Source: an uncultured Lachnospiraceae bacterium
Lineage (GTDB): Bacteria; Bacillota; Clostridia; Lachnospirales; Lachnospiraceae
Length of the DNA: 5,369 nt
Assembly: GCA_902796045.1 (NCBI GenBank)
Contig: CADBNQ010000338.1
Coordinates: 1 to 5,369 of the forward strand
Reading direction: 5' to 3'
Position numbers and translations under genes: made by a program. Shown here one piece after another: positions 1 through 5,369 of the stretch (position 1 is its first letter; each line of letters starts with the position of its first letter). The notes below the pieces were generated by a model. That model saw only the letters and a program-made list of their open reading frames with translations, did not search any database and was not told where the DNA came from.

Positions 1-2
1 CT

Positions 3-77
3 CTGGATATGCATGAGAGCGTATATATGCATCTGCTGGATATGCATGAGGGGTCACATCGTATCGGTTGGATATGA
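3..77 (+). pseudogene. Possible 3' end of a frame-broken repeat ORF running in from the left edge
   Basis: Reading codons from position 3 gives 24 residues made of two 11-residue repeat units, then Trp-Ile and a TGA stop at 75-77. The next repeat unit continues the same peptide pattern from the TTG at 68 in the -1 frame. One missing base in unit 2 (32 rather than 33 bases) is enough to explain the break. This fragment and the ORF ending at 373 may therefore once have been a single protein with an N-terminal repeat region. Alternatives are a sequence error, a repeat-mediated on/off switch, or non-coding repeats that happen to be open. No -1 slippery heptamer of the X XXY YYZ type is visible at the junction, so programmed frameshifting is not supported. 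Confidence 0.35.
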
Positions 78-133
78 ATGAGGTGTTCAGATGTACATCG
101 CTGAGCATGACTGGGGTGTTCACAATGAGCTGT
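3..133 (+). repeat. Degenerate 33-bp direct repeat, about four units, coding for an 11-residue peptide repeat
   Basis: CTGGATATGCATGAG occurs exactly at 3-17 and 36-50. A variant, TTGGATATGAATGAG, lies at 68-82, and a more diverged unit starts near 101. The last two units share GGTGTTCA at 82-89 and 115-122, again 33 bases apart. Spacing of the GGATATG core is 33 between units 1 and 2 but 32 between units 2 and 3. Translated, the units read LDMHESVYMHL, LDMHEGSHRIG, LDMNEVFRCTS and LSMTGVFTMSC. The first two are in one frame and the last two in another. The octamer ATATGCAT also recurs at 7, 25 and 40, so there is a sub-repeat inside unit 1. The array may extend left of the window. Function is unknown; the peptide-level periodicity suggests that the array is or was translated. 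Confidence 0.75.
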
Positions 134-373
134 TTCATAAGCCGTAAGAAAGACAAGATTTCTGCTGTATTTGAAGCGGTAGGAACAGATGCAGATGAGG
201 AAAGCTTCATAGCTACTTTCAAAAGGCTCTATCCAAACGACTGGTTGAGAATCAATGAAAGATGGCAGCTCGAAGAAGACAGCACTCCGCCTGGTAAGAA
301 GCACTCCATGCAGCATCCCGATGTGTACATGAAGGAAATGTACAGGAACCACAGGGAAAGGCTTATACGCTAG
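125..373 (+). CDS. Small conserved-looking hypothetical protein, about 82 residues
   Basis: This small, charged, probably cytoplasmic protein has no signal peptide or membrane segment. I do not recognise a characterised family. From the ATG at 125 it starts MSCFISRKKDK. It then has an acidic stretch with a helix-like FIATFKRLYPNDW (28-40), a TPPGKKHSM segment (54-62) and a basic C-terminus containing YMKEMYRNHRER (68-79). The compact Trp/Pro/Tyr-rich pattern looks like a real folded small domain, and I have a loose memory of similar uncharacterised proteins in Clostridia. The start is uncertain. ATG 125 has a GGGG at 113-116 as a weak ribosome site. The same frame stays open upstream to the TTG at 68, through two repeat units, and could be part of a longer protein. 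It ends 27 bases before the phosphoglycosyl transferase gene. A role in polysaccharide synthesis is not indicated by sequence, and it may be an unrelated neighbour. Confidence 0.6.
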   Translation: MSCFISRKKDKISAVFEAVGTDADEESFIATFKRLYPNDWLRINERWQLEEDSTPPGKKHSMQHPDVYMKEMYRNHRERLIR

Positions 374-387
374 AGGCCTTAGAGGAT

Positions 388-395
388 AGAGGAAG
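388..395 (+). promoter_or_regulatory. Ribosome binding site of the phosphoglycosyl transferase gene
   Basis: AGAGGAAG lies 5 bases before the ATG at 401. It is the only good Shine-Dalgarno match in the 27-base gap and supports the start that keeps the extra N-terminal membrane helix in the protein. Confidence 0.7.
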
Positions 396-400
396 ATTAG

Positions 401-1135
401 ATGGTAATAATTTGGATTATCCTTTGGATAATTGCAATAGCTTTTGTGGCTGCTTTGATTGCAGGCCTTGCTGATATTGGAAAGAAGAGTGCTCACAAGC
501 CTTATGGTCCGTATGAGCGATTCCTTAAAAGGCCGCTCGACGCATTTTTGGCGACAGGTGCCATTATCGTACTTTCCCCGATATGGATTGTAGTTGCCAT
601 ACTTGTAAGAATAAAACTTGGCAGTCCTGTTCTTTTCACCCAAGATAGGCCAGGGAAAGACGAGAAGGTATTCAGGCTTTATAAATTCCGGACTATGACG
701 GATGAACGTGATGCAAATGGTGAGTTATTACCAAATGATAAAAGACTCGTTCCATTTGGCCGTAAACTGAGATCTACATCCCTAGATGAGCTCCCTGAAC
801 TGTTGAATATAGCAAAGGGAGATATGTCTATTATAGGACCTCGACCGCTACTAATACGGTATCTACCAGCTTATACAGCAGAAGAAAAGCATAGGCACGA
901 TGTTAGACCTGGATTAACTGGGCTGGCGCAGGTGAATGGTAGGAATTTTGTTAAGTGGGATCAGCGGCTTGCATATGATGTTGAGTACGTAAAGAATATT
1001 ACTTTCATAGGCGATTTAAAAATCTTTATGAAAACTATTGGGAAGGTTTTTTCTCACAGTGATGTGGCAGAAAACCCCGATGACATAGATGAAGGATATC
1101 TTGACGAAATACGTGGTGTGAATCGAGGAGAATAA
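401..1135 (+). CDS. Undecaprenyl-phosphate sugar phosphotransferase (monotopic phosphoglycosyl transferase, bacterial sugar transferase family)
   Basis: This enzyme moves a sugar 1-phosphate from a UDP-sugar to undecaprenyl phosphate on the inner face of the membrane, the first committed step of repeat-unit assembly. The 244-residue protein has the catalytic core of the PglC/WcaJ superfamily. A hydrophobic segment at about 47-70 contains Ser59-Pro60, the helix-breaking pair of the re-entrant membrane helix. It is followed by KFRTM (95-99), SLDELPE (127-133) with the Asp129-Glu130 catalytic dyad, GPRP (146-149) and RPGLTGLAQVNGRN (169-182). It is close in size to the minimal PglC type (about 200 residues) and lacks the multi-helix N-terminal domain of WcaJ/WbaP. 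It does carry one additional strongly hydrophobic helix at 3-23 joined by a short basic linker. The C-terminal tail (221-244) is acidic. It overlaps the next gene by one base. The sugar it transfers cannot be read from sequence. Confidence 0.95.
   Translation: MVIIWIILWIIAIAFVAALIAGLADIGKKSAHKPYGPYERFLKRPLDAFLATGAIIVLSPIWIVVAILVRIKLGSPVLFTQDRPGKDEKVFRLYKFRTMTDERDANGELLPNDKRLVPFGRKLRSTSLDELPELLNIAKGDMSIIGPRPLLIRYLPAYTAEEKHRHDVRPGLTGLAQVNGRNFVKWDQRLAYDVEYVKNITFIGDLKIFMKTIGKVFSHSDVAENPDDIDEGYLDEIRGVNRGE
1125..1130 (+). promoter_or_regulatory. Ribosome binding site of the ATP-grasp gene, inside the preceding gene
   Basis: GAGGAG lies 4 bases before the ATG at 1135 and within the last codons of the phosphoglycosyl transferase gene. 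With the TAATG stop/start overlap at 1133-1137, this is a typical layout for translational coupling. Confidence 0.75.
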
Positions 1136-2229
1136 TGAAGACAATTTTAGTTACAGGCATCGGTGGCCTTACACCGAGATCGATTGTAACGATTATAAAA
1201 GAAAAGCATCCAGATTATAAAGTCATTGGATGTGACGTTGAGAAAAAAGCTATGGGCTTCTTTATGAAGACCAAAGACGGCCAAAGTCTTGTTGACGAAT
1301 ATTATATCGCTCCTCGCTGCGATGCCCCGTCTTATTTTCCGTGGATTGAAAAACTTATATCGGAAAAAGGTGTGGACTACGCATTTGTTCAGCCTGAAAG
1401 TGAAATAGTCTTATGGGGGGACTACTATGAGAAAAATGGTAGGTTCCCTTGTCCTGTGTTTATGGGATGCAAATTATTGTCCGAATCTCTGCGGGATAAG
1501 TCCATTATGGCTGACCTTCTGGAAGGTACCAATTTCATTCCCCAAACCATAAAGGTTACTCAGGCTAATCCGCGTTTTGAAGATGTGGAGAAAGAGATCG
1601 GCTTTCCTTGCTGGATCAGAGCAACAGAAGGAACTGGTGGATTAGGAAGCCTACGTCTCGATGATATCAGCAGCTACAAAAGTTGGCTGTTCATCAATAG
1701 TCGAATTCCAGAGTTTACTGTGTCAGAGTTCCTCACTGGGCGTCATCTTGCGAATCAGATGCTTTACTACAACGGTGAATATGTTAAGGGTGCTGCGTTG
1801 GAATGTGTTGAGTATGTCATGGCGAATACAGCGCCTTCTCATGTGACAGGGAATACTCACTTTGGCCGCTTCCTTAATGAAGACAGGATTAACAAGTTCT
1901 GTGATGACTGTATCAAGTATCTGGAAAAGAAACTGGGAGTACCTGCTCATGGAATCTTGTCTTTCGATTTAAAAGAGGACAAAGACGGCAATATGAAGGT
2001 CACGGAGGTCAACATCCGTCATATGGCATACACAGGTGTTATGGCTCATGTGGGATTTGATTTGATTGAGGATACTATTCGTATTATGGAAGATGGGAAT
2101 GCGGATAACGTGGCTCGTGATCAGTATCACCATTATGAAAAGCCCTATATCTTCCTGCGAGATGTGGATGTCGAACCAATTATTTTGGATAGCGAAGAAA
2201 TATTCGATGATCCGAGAGCACAACTATAA
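1135..2229 (+). CDS. ATP-grasp domain enzyme (carbamoyl-phosphate-synthase large-subunit-like), probable carboxylate-amine ligase
   Basis: ATP-grasp enzymes activate a carboxylate as an acyl phosphate and join it to an amine, thiol or similar nucleophile. The 364-residue protein opens with a Rossmann-like strand and glycine turn, ILVTGIGG (4-11). A substrate-binding pre-ATP-grasp region follows, then DKSIMADLL (121-129), where the ATP-grasp fold begins. The glycine-rich nucleotide loop is WIRATEGTGGLG (160-171), with an Arg in the place CarB also uses Arg. The metal-binding strand is VTEVNIR (289-295), where Glu291, Asn293 and Arg295 match the family E-x-N-x-R pattern. The motifs look intact, so the enzyme is probably active. 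The last 40 or so residues are acidic and match nothing I know. The overlap with the phosphoglycosyl transferase gene ties it to glycan synthesis. Its substrate is unknown: it could act on a sugar carboxylate or an amino acid, or make a small precursor. Confidence 0.88.
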   Translation: MKTILVTGIGGLTPRSIVTIIKEKHPDYKVIGCDVEKKAMGFFMKTKDGQSLVDEYYIAPRCDAPSYFPWIEKLISEKGVDYAFVQPESEIVLWGDYYEKNGRFPCPVFMGCKLLSESLRDKSIMADLLEGTNFIPQTIKVTQANPRFEDVEKEIGFPCWIRATEGTGGLGSLRLDDISSYKSWLFINSRIPEFTVSEFLTGRHLANQMLYYNGEYVKGAALECVEYVMANTAPSHVTGNTHFGRFLNEDRINKFCDDCIKYLEKKLGVPAHGILSFDLKEDKDGNMKVTEVNIRHMAYTGVMAHVGFDLIEDTIRIMEDGNADNVARDQYHHYEKPYIFLRDVDVEPIILDSEEIFDDPRAQL

Positions 2230-2251
2230 ATACTGGCAGATGCTTGTAAAT

Positions 2252-2256
2252 GGGGA
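2252..2256 (+). promoter_or_regulatory. Probable ribosome binding site that decides the start of the first glycosyltransferase
   Basis: Three in-frame ATGs lie at 2250, 2256 and 2265. GGGGA at 2252-2256 sits 8 bases before the ATG at 2265, while nothing purine-rich precedes the ATG at 2250. Starting at 2265 also gives the usual glycosyltransferase opening, MNVLFLSLMG. Confidence 0.5.
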
Positions 2257-2264
2257 TGTTTGGA

Positions 2265-3482
2265 ATGAATGTATTGTTCTTAAGCTTGATGGGGTACAGC
2301 TCGATAAAAAACCGAGATATATATACAGACCTTTTGCGTGAGTTCATTAATCAAGGACATAAGGTTTATGTTGTCTCTCCTGCGGAAAAGCGTCAAGGAA
2401 TTGAAACTGGCCTCATCAAGGAAGAGAACAGTACCATTCTGAGAGTTAAAACCGGAAATATTCAGAAAACAAATCTGATTGAAAAGGGCATCTCAACAAT
2501 AATGTTGGAGCCGCAGTTTGTGGCGGCGATAAAGAAGTATTTTGGGAATGTAAAATTTGACCTCATTCTTTATAGTACTCCTCCAATCACGATAGCGAAG
2601 GCCGTCGAATACGTGAAGAAACGCGATGGCGCAACAACATATCTGATGCTGAAGGATATTTTTCCGCAGAATGCTGTTGACATAGGGATGATGACTACAT
2701 CTGGAGTAAAGGGGCTGCTGTATAAATCCTTTAGAGCGAAAGAAAAGAAACTCTATGCGTTATCCGACCATATCGGCTGTATGTCGCAGGCAAATGTGGA
2801 TTATGTGCTGAAGCATAACCCGGAGATACCAAAGAAGCAGGTTGAGATCAGCCCTAATTGTGTGGAAGTTACCGACATGAGCGTATCGGAAGAAGACAAG
2901 AAATTGATGCGCGAGAAATACGGTATTCCGCAAGATAAGGTTGTTTATCTGTACGGCGGCAATCTTGGAAAGCCTCAGGGAATTGATCACATGATTGAGT
3001 GCTTTAAAAGTCAGAAAGATAATCAAAAAGCATTCTTTCTGATTATCGGATCTGGCACAGAGTTTGGAAAAATAGAAGAGTGGGTAAAAACAGAACCACA
3101 GACAAATGTAAAACTGATGAACAAACTTCCTAAAGAGGACTATATCCGCATGGTAGGTAGCTGTGATATCGGTTTGCTTTTCTTGGATCATAGATTCACG
3201 ATTCCGAATTTCCCAAGCAGGCTTGTAGATTATATGCAGTCGAAGCTGCCAACCCTGGCATGCACTGATCCTAATTCTGATGTGGGGCAGGTAATGATTG
3301 ACGGTGGATTCGGCTGGTGGTGCGAAAGCAATAGCACTGAGGCGTTTGGGAAAGCTGTTGAAGAATCAATGAATGCTGATCTAAAGGCAATGGGAGATAG
3401 GGCTTTTAACTATCTTGACGAAGTTTGGAATGTTAAGAAGCAATATGCCGATCTTGCGAAGAGCATAGGTTGGAAACAGTAA
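2265..3482 (+). CDS. Glycosyltransferase, GT-B fold, family 4 type (WbuB-like)
   Basis: A cytoplasmic or membrane-associated enzyme that adds a sugar from a nucleotide-sugar donor to the growing lipid-linked repeat unit. From the ATG at 2265 it has 405 residues, normal for the family. The N-terminal Rossmann domain starts with MNVLFLSLMG and continues through a DIYTDLLREF helix (18-27) and GHKVYVVSP (31-39). DIFPQ (131-135) lies where WbuB-like enzymes carry DIWPQ. The C-terminal donor domain begins near 225 with VVYLYGGNLGKPQGID (226-241), then IIGSGTE (260-266) and PNFPSRLVDYMQSKLP (314-329), and ends in a C-terminal helix. That last segment replaces the E-x7-E motif of classical GT4 enzymes. 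The first acidic residue of that motif is not evident, as expected in this subgroup. It lies 35 bases after the ATP-grasp gene. Donor and linkage cannot be predicted. Confidence 0.92.
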   Translation: MNVLFLSLMGYSSIKNRDIYTDLLREFINQGHKVYVVSPAEKRQGIETGLIKEENSTILRVKTGNIQKTNLIEKGISTIMLEPQFVAAIKKYFGNVKFDLILYSTPPITIAKAVEYVKKRDGATTYLMLKDIFPQNAVDIGMMTTSGVKGLLYKSFRAKEKKLYALSDHIGCMSQANVDYVLKHNPEIPKKQVEISPNCVEVTDMSVSEEDKKLMREKYGIPQDKVVYLYGGNLGKPQGIDHMIECFKSQKDNQKAFFLIIGSGTEFGKIEEWVKTEPQTNVKLMNKLPKEDYIRMVGSCDIGLLFLDHRFTIPNFPSRLVDYMQSKLPTLACTDPNSDVGQVMIDGGFGWWCESNSTEAFGKAVEESMNADLKAMGDRAFNYLDEVWNVKKQYADLAKSIGWKQ

Positions 3483-3500
3483 TACCTTAGACGTCTCTTT

Positions 3501-3509
3501 AGGGAGGAA
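3501..3509 (+). promoter_or_regulatory. Strong ribosome binding site of the second glycosyltransferase
   Basis: AGGGAGGAA lies 4 bases before the ATG at 3514. It is the strongest Shine-Dalgarno match in the window and fixes this start. Confidence 0.8.
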
Positions 3510-3513
3510 ACAG

Positions 3514-4689
3514 ATGAAAGCGCTTGTTGTTGCCGATGCACATTTATATAAAACACCAGACGGAAAAGTATGGACTAAAACCATATATGGCAATGACTTC
3601 TGGCAAAGATACCTTGAGGTATTTGACTCGATAGATATTGCTGCAAGGATGTGCGAAAGCTCTTATGAAGAAGTAAAAGGTTTTTTGCGAGTAGATGGAG
3701 ACAATATTTCTTTCAAGCCAATGCCAATGGCAAGAGGCGGAAAAGAATATATCAAGCATTTGCCTCAAATACTAAAAAGAGCTCGAGAAGTAACTAAGGA
3801 TGAAGTTTGTGCGATAGTTCGTTTGCCATCAATTATAGCAACGTTTATATATCCTCATATTGTTAAGCAGAAAATACCCCATGGGATTGAAGTTGTCGCA
3901 AACCCCAATGAAACTTTTTCAAATCCTGTTATTAGAAGGATTCTTACAAGTCAATTAAAGAAAGCAGCACAAACAGCTAATGGAGCTGCTTATGTTACGC
4001 AGTTTGCTCTCCAGAAACAATACCCTTCATATGCCAGTACTCATGGAGCTGATAACGACCATTTTGAAGAGTATTACTCATCGATCACCCTTTCGCCAGA
4101 GAGAATTGGCAAGCCTAAAAGATATGAAGGGAAAGAAAAGTTTAGTCTAGTCCATACATCGAATAGCATCAGCCATGATGAAAAAGGGCATTCGGTAGTT
4201 ATAAAAGTGATAAAAGCATTACGTGATAAGGGATATGACGTAGAAGTCAATTTCATTGGCGATGGTTCGATGCGTCCCACTTTTGAAAAAATGTCTGAGG
4301 ATCTTGGAATCGGGAATTACGTTCATTTCACAGGATGGTTATCATCAAGCGATGAGGTTGCAAGGGTTTTGAGCGAGAATGATATCTTTATCTTTCCAAG
4401 CATTTCAGAAGGCCTTCCAAGATCTGTTATTGAAGCAATGGCAGTTGGATTGCCCTGTGTGGCTTCAAATGTTGGAGGGATACCTGAACTAGTTACGGAA
4501 GAGTATGTATTCGACCCAAAAGATGTTGACGGTTTTGCTTCGGCAATCGAAAAATTGATCACCCACCCTAAGTTGATGGATGAAGAAAGTCTACGAAGTA
4601 TCCAAAAAGCAAGTGAATACACTACTCCGGTATTACAGAGTAGAAGGAACGCCTTTTATTCGAAGATAAGAGATCTTGCAAACAATTGA
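3514..4689 (+). CDS. Glycosyltransferase family 4 (GT-B fold, retaining)
   Basis: This enzyme adds a further sugar to the lipid-linked oligosaccharide on the cytoplasmic side of the membrane. The 391-residue protein has a variable acceptor domain up to about 200, beginning MKALVVADAHLY. The Glycos_transf_1 donor domain then contains FSLVHTSN (210-217), VNFIGDGSMRP (245-255) and HFTGWLSSSDEV (271-282). FPSISEGLPRSVIEAMAVG (294-312) carries the classical E-x7-E pair Glu299 and Glu307, and SNVGGIPELV (318-327) follows. Length and motif order are normal and nothing is missing. It follows the previous glycosyltransferase after 31 bases and precedes the dehydrogenase by 15, so it is probably part of the same transcript. 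Sampled lines run at about 37-40% GC, lower than the dehydrogenase that follows. The sugar and linkage are not predictable. Confidence 0.94.
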   Translation: MKALVVADAHLYKTPDGKVWTKTIYGNDFWQRYLEVFDSIDIAARMCESSYEEVKGFLRVDGDNISFKPMPMARGGKEYIKHLPQILKRAREVTKDEVCAIVRLPSIIATFIYPHIVKQKIPHGIEVVANPNETFSNPVIRRILTSQLKKAAQTANGAAYVTQFALQKQYPSYASTHGADNDHFEEYYSSITLSPERIGKPKRYEGKEKFSLVHTSNSISHDEKGHSVVIKVIKALRDKGYDVEVNFIGDGSMRPTFEKMSEDLGIGNYVHFTGWLSSSDEVARVLSENDIFIFPSISEGLPRSVIEAMAVGLPCVASNVGGIPELVTEEYVFDPKDVDGFASAIEKLITHPKLMDEESLRSIQKASEYTTPVLQSRRNAFYSKIRDLANN

Positions 4690-4694
4690 AGGAG
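4689..4694 (+). promoter_or_regulatory. Ribosome binding site of the dehydrogenase gene, overlapping the preceding stop
   Basis: AAGGAG starts on the last base of the TGA stop of the upstream glycosyltransferase and lies 10 bases before the ATG at 4705. The spacing is slightly long but acceptable, and the layout suggests translation passes from one gene to the next. Confidence 0.7.
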
Positions 4695-4704
4695 ATAATT
4701 GAAA

Positions 4705-5369
4705 ATGAAACTTTACGATCAGCTCGTTGATAAGGAAGCAAAATTGTCCCTGGTAGGTCTCGGCTATGTTGGTATGCCTATCGCAGTGGCCTTTGCCCGG
4801 AAGATAAATGTTATTGGTTTCGATCTTAATGCGAAGAAGATTGAGATGTATAAGCATGGCATCGACCCCACTCATGAGGTTGGTAACGAAGTTATTTCCA
4901 AGACCACTGTGGAATTCACCGCGGATGAGACCCGCCTGCGTGAAGCGAAGTTCCACATCGTTGCTGTTCCTACCCCTGTCAATGATGACCATACGCCAGA
5001 TTTGAGTCCGGTGGAAGGCGCAAGCACTATCCTTGGTCGGAATTTGACCAAAGGCTCAGTTGTTGTCTTCGAGTCTACTGTTTATCCCGGCGTGACGGAA
5101 GACGTATGCGTACCAATTCTTGAAAAAGAATCTGGGCTGAAATGCGGTGTGGATTTCAAGATTGGCTATTCCCCTGAGCGTATAAATCCCGGTGATAAAG
5201 TGCACCGCCTTGAAACCATCAAGAAGATTGTTTCCGGTATGGATGAGGAGACACTGGATTGTGTAGCGAAGGTTTATGAACTGGTTGTTGATGCCGGTGT
5301 TCATCGTGCCGAATCCATCAAGGTTGCAGAGGCTGCAAAGGTTATTGAAAACAGCCAGCGCGACATCAA
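4705..5369 (+). CDS. Nucleotide-sugar 6-dehydrogenase, TviB/WbpO type (UDP-HexNAc to uronic acid), 3' end cut by window
   Basis: The enzyme oxidises C6 of a UDP-sugar to a carboxylate with two NAD+, giving an acidic sugar donor. The reading frame is open to the window edge: 221 residues of an expected 420-430. Residues 14-40 form the NAD-binding Rossmann start, with GLGYVG (18-23) and Asp40 at the end of the second strand. VPTPVN (88-93), FESTVYPG (122-129), YSPERINPGD (155-164) and KVAEAAKVIENSQRDI (206-221) follow. The last two match the TviB/WbpO/WbpA group, which acts on UDP-GlcNAc or UDP-GalNAc, rather than the UDP-glucose dehydrogenase group. The catalytic Cys (normally in a GGHCIGVDPYY-like motif) lies beyond the window and cannot be checked. 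Which C4 epimer it uses is uncertain. Sampled lines are about 45-48% GC, higher than the gene before it. It implies that the polymer is acidic. Confidence 0.94.
   Translation, partial: MKLYDQLVDKEAKLSLVGLGYVGMPIAVAFARKINVIGFDLNAKKIEMYKHGIDPTHEVGNEVISKTTVEFTADETRLREAKFHIVAVPTPVNDDHTPDLSPVEGASTILGRNLTKGSVVVFESTVYPGVTEDVCVPILEKESGLKCGVDFKIGYSPERINPGDKVHRLETIKKIVSGMDEETLDCVAKVYELVVDAGVHRAESIKVAEAAKVIENSQRDI

Noticed and set aside
68..124. TTG at 68 as the start codon of the small ORF
   Set aside because: It falls in the middle of a repeat unit and has no ribosome binding site. The frame being open there is better explained by the repeat having been coding. ATG 125 is preferred as a minimal start, with doubt.
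1..133. Direct repeats as a CRISPR array
   Set aside because: The repeats are tandem with no unique spacers of constant length, and they diverge from unit to unit. They are better explained as a 33-bp tandem coding repeat.
374..400. Promoter for the polysaccharide operon in the gap before 401
   Set aside because: The gap is only 27 bases and contains purine-rich ribosome-site sequence but no -35/-10 pair. The operon promoter is probably further upstream or outside the window.
2066..2341. Open + frame spanning the end of the ATP-grasp gene and the start of the next gene, which might have hinted at a frameshifted ATP-grasp C-terminus
   Set aside because: Its sequence resembles no family extension, and the ATP-grasp protein already has all its motifs and a plausible length. 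The downstream gene also starts properly at 2265.
3489..3496. AGACGTCT palindrome and a weak hairpin before the second glycosyltransferase
   Set aside because: An 8-base palindrome is short. The surrounding CCTTAGA/TCTTTAGG pairing is imperfect, runs into the ribosome binding site and has no T-run, so it is not supported as a terminator or operator.
1723..5304. Several open frames of 61-143 codons on the minus strand and in other + frames
   Set aside because: All lie inside genes with clear family motifs, lack ribosome sites, and show no recognisable protein features. They are chance open frames opposite or across real genes.

Overview
The window holds part of a surface-polysaccharide (capsule or exopolysaccharide) biosynthesis locus, all on the + strand. 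It most resembles a low-to-mid-GC Gram-positive anaerobe of the Clostridia, plausibly Lachnospiraceae. That placement is an inference from the strong purine-rich Shine-Dalgarno sites, roughly 40-45% GC in sampled lines, tight co-directional packing and the flavour of the protein families. The sequence contains no taxonomic marker.

Layout: (a) 1-133 carries about four copies of a degenerate 33-bp direct repeat that reads as an 11-residue peptide repeat. A one-base loss between units 2 and 3 breaks the reading frame. (b) 125-373 encodes a small soluble protein of unknown function that continues in frame from the last two repeat units. (c) 401-1135 is a membrane phosphoglycosyl transferase that starts glycan assembly on the lipid carrier. 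(d) 1135-2229 is an ATP-grasp enzyme whose start codon overlaps the previous stop by one base. (e) 2265-3482 and 3514-4689 are two GT-B-fold glycosyltransferases. (f) 4705 to the window end is the N-terminal half of a TviB/WbpO-type nucleotide-sugar 6-dehydrogenase, cut by the window edge.

Proposed teamwork: the dehydrogenase makes a UDP-HexNAc uronic acid donor. The phosphoglycosyl transferase loads the first sugar phosphate onto undecaprenyl phosphate at the cytoplasmic membrane, and the two glycosyltransferases extend the lipid-linked unit. The ATP-grasp enzyme probably joins a carboxylate to an amine, either on a sugar or on a small-molecule precursor. Flippase, polymerase, export and regulatory genes are not in the window and would be expected outside it.

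The genes from 401 onward look like one operon, because gaps are 35 bases or less, one pair overlaps, and no convincing promoter or terminator separates them. No RNA gene, insertion sequence, CRISPR array or origin was recognised. Most of the window is ordinary for such loci. The less ordinary parts are the frame-broken repeat at the left edge, the extra N-terminal membrane helix of the phosphoglycosyl transferase, and the ATP-grasp enzyme of unknown substrate.
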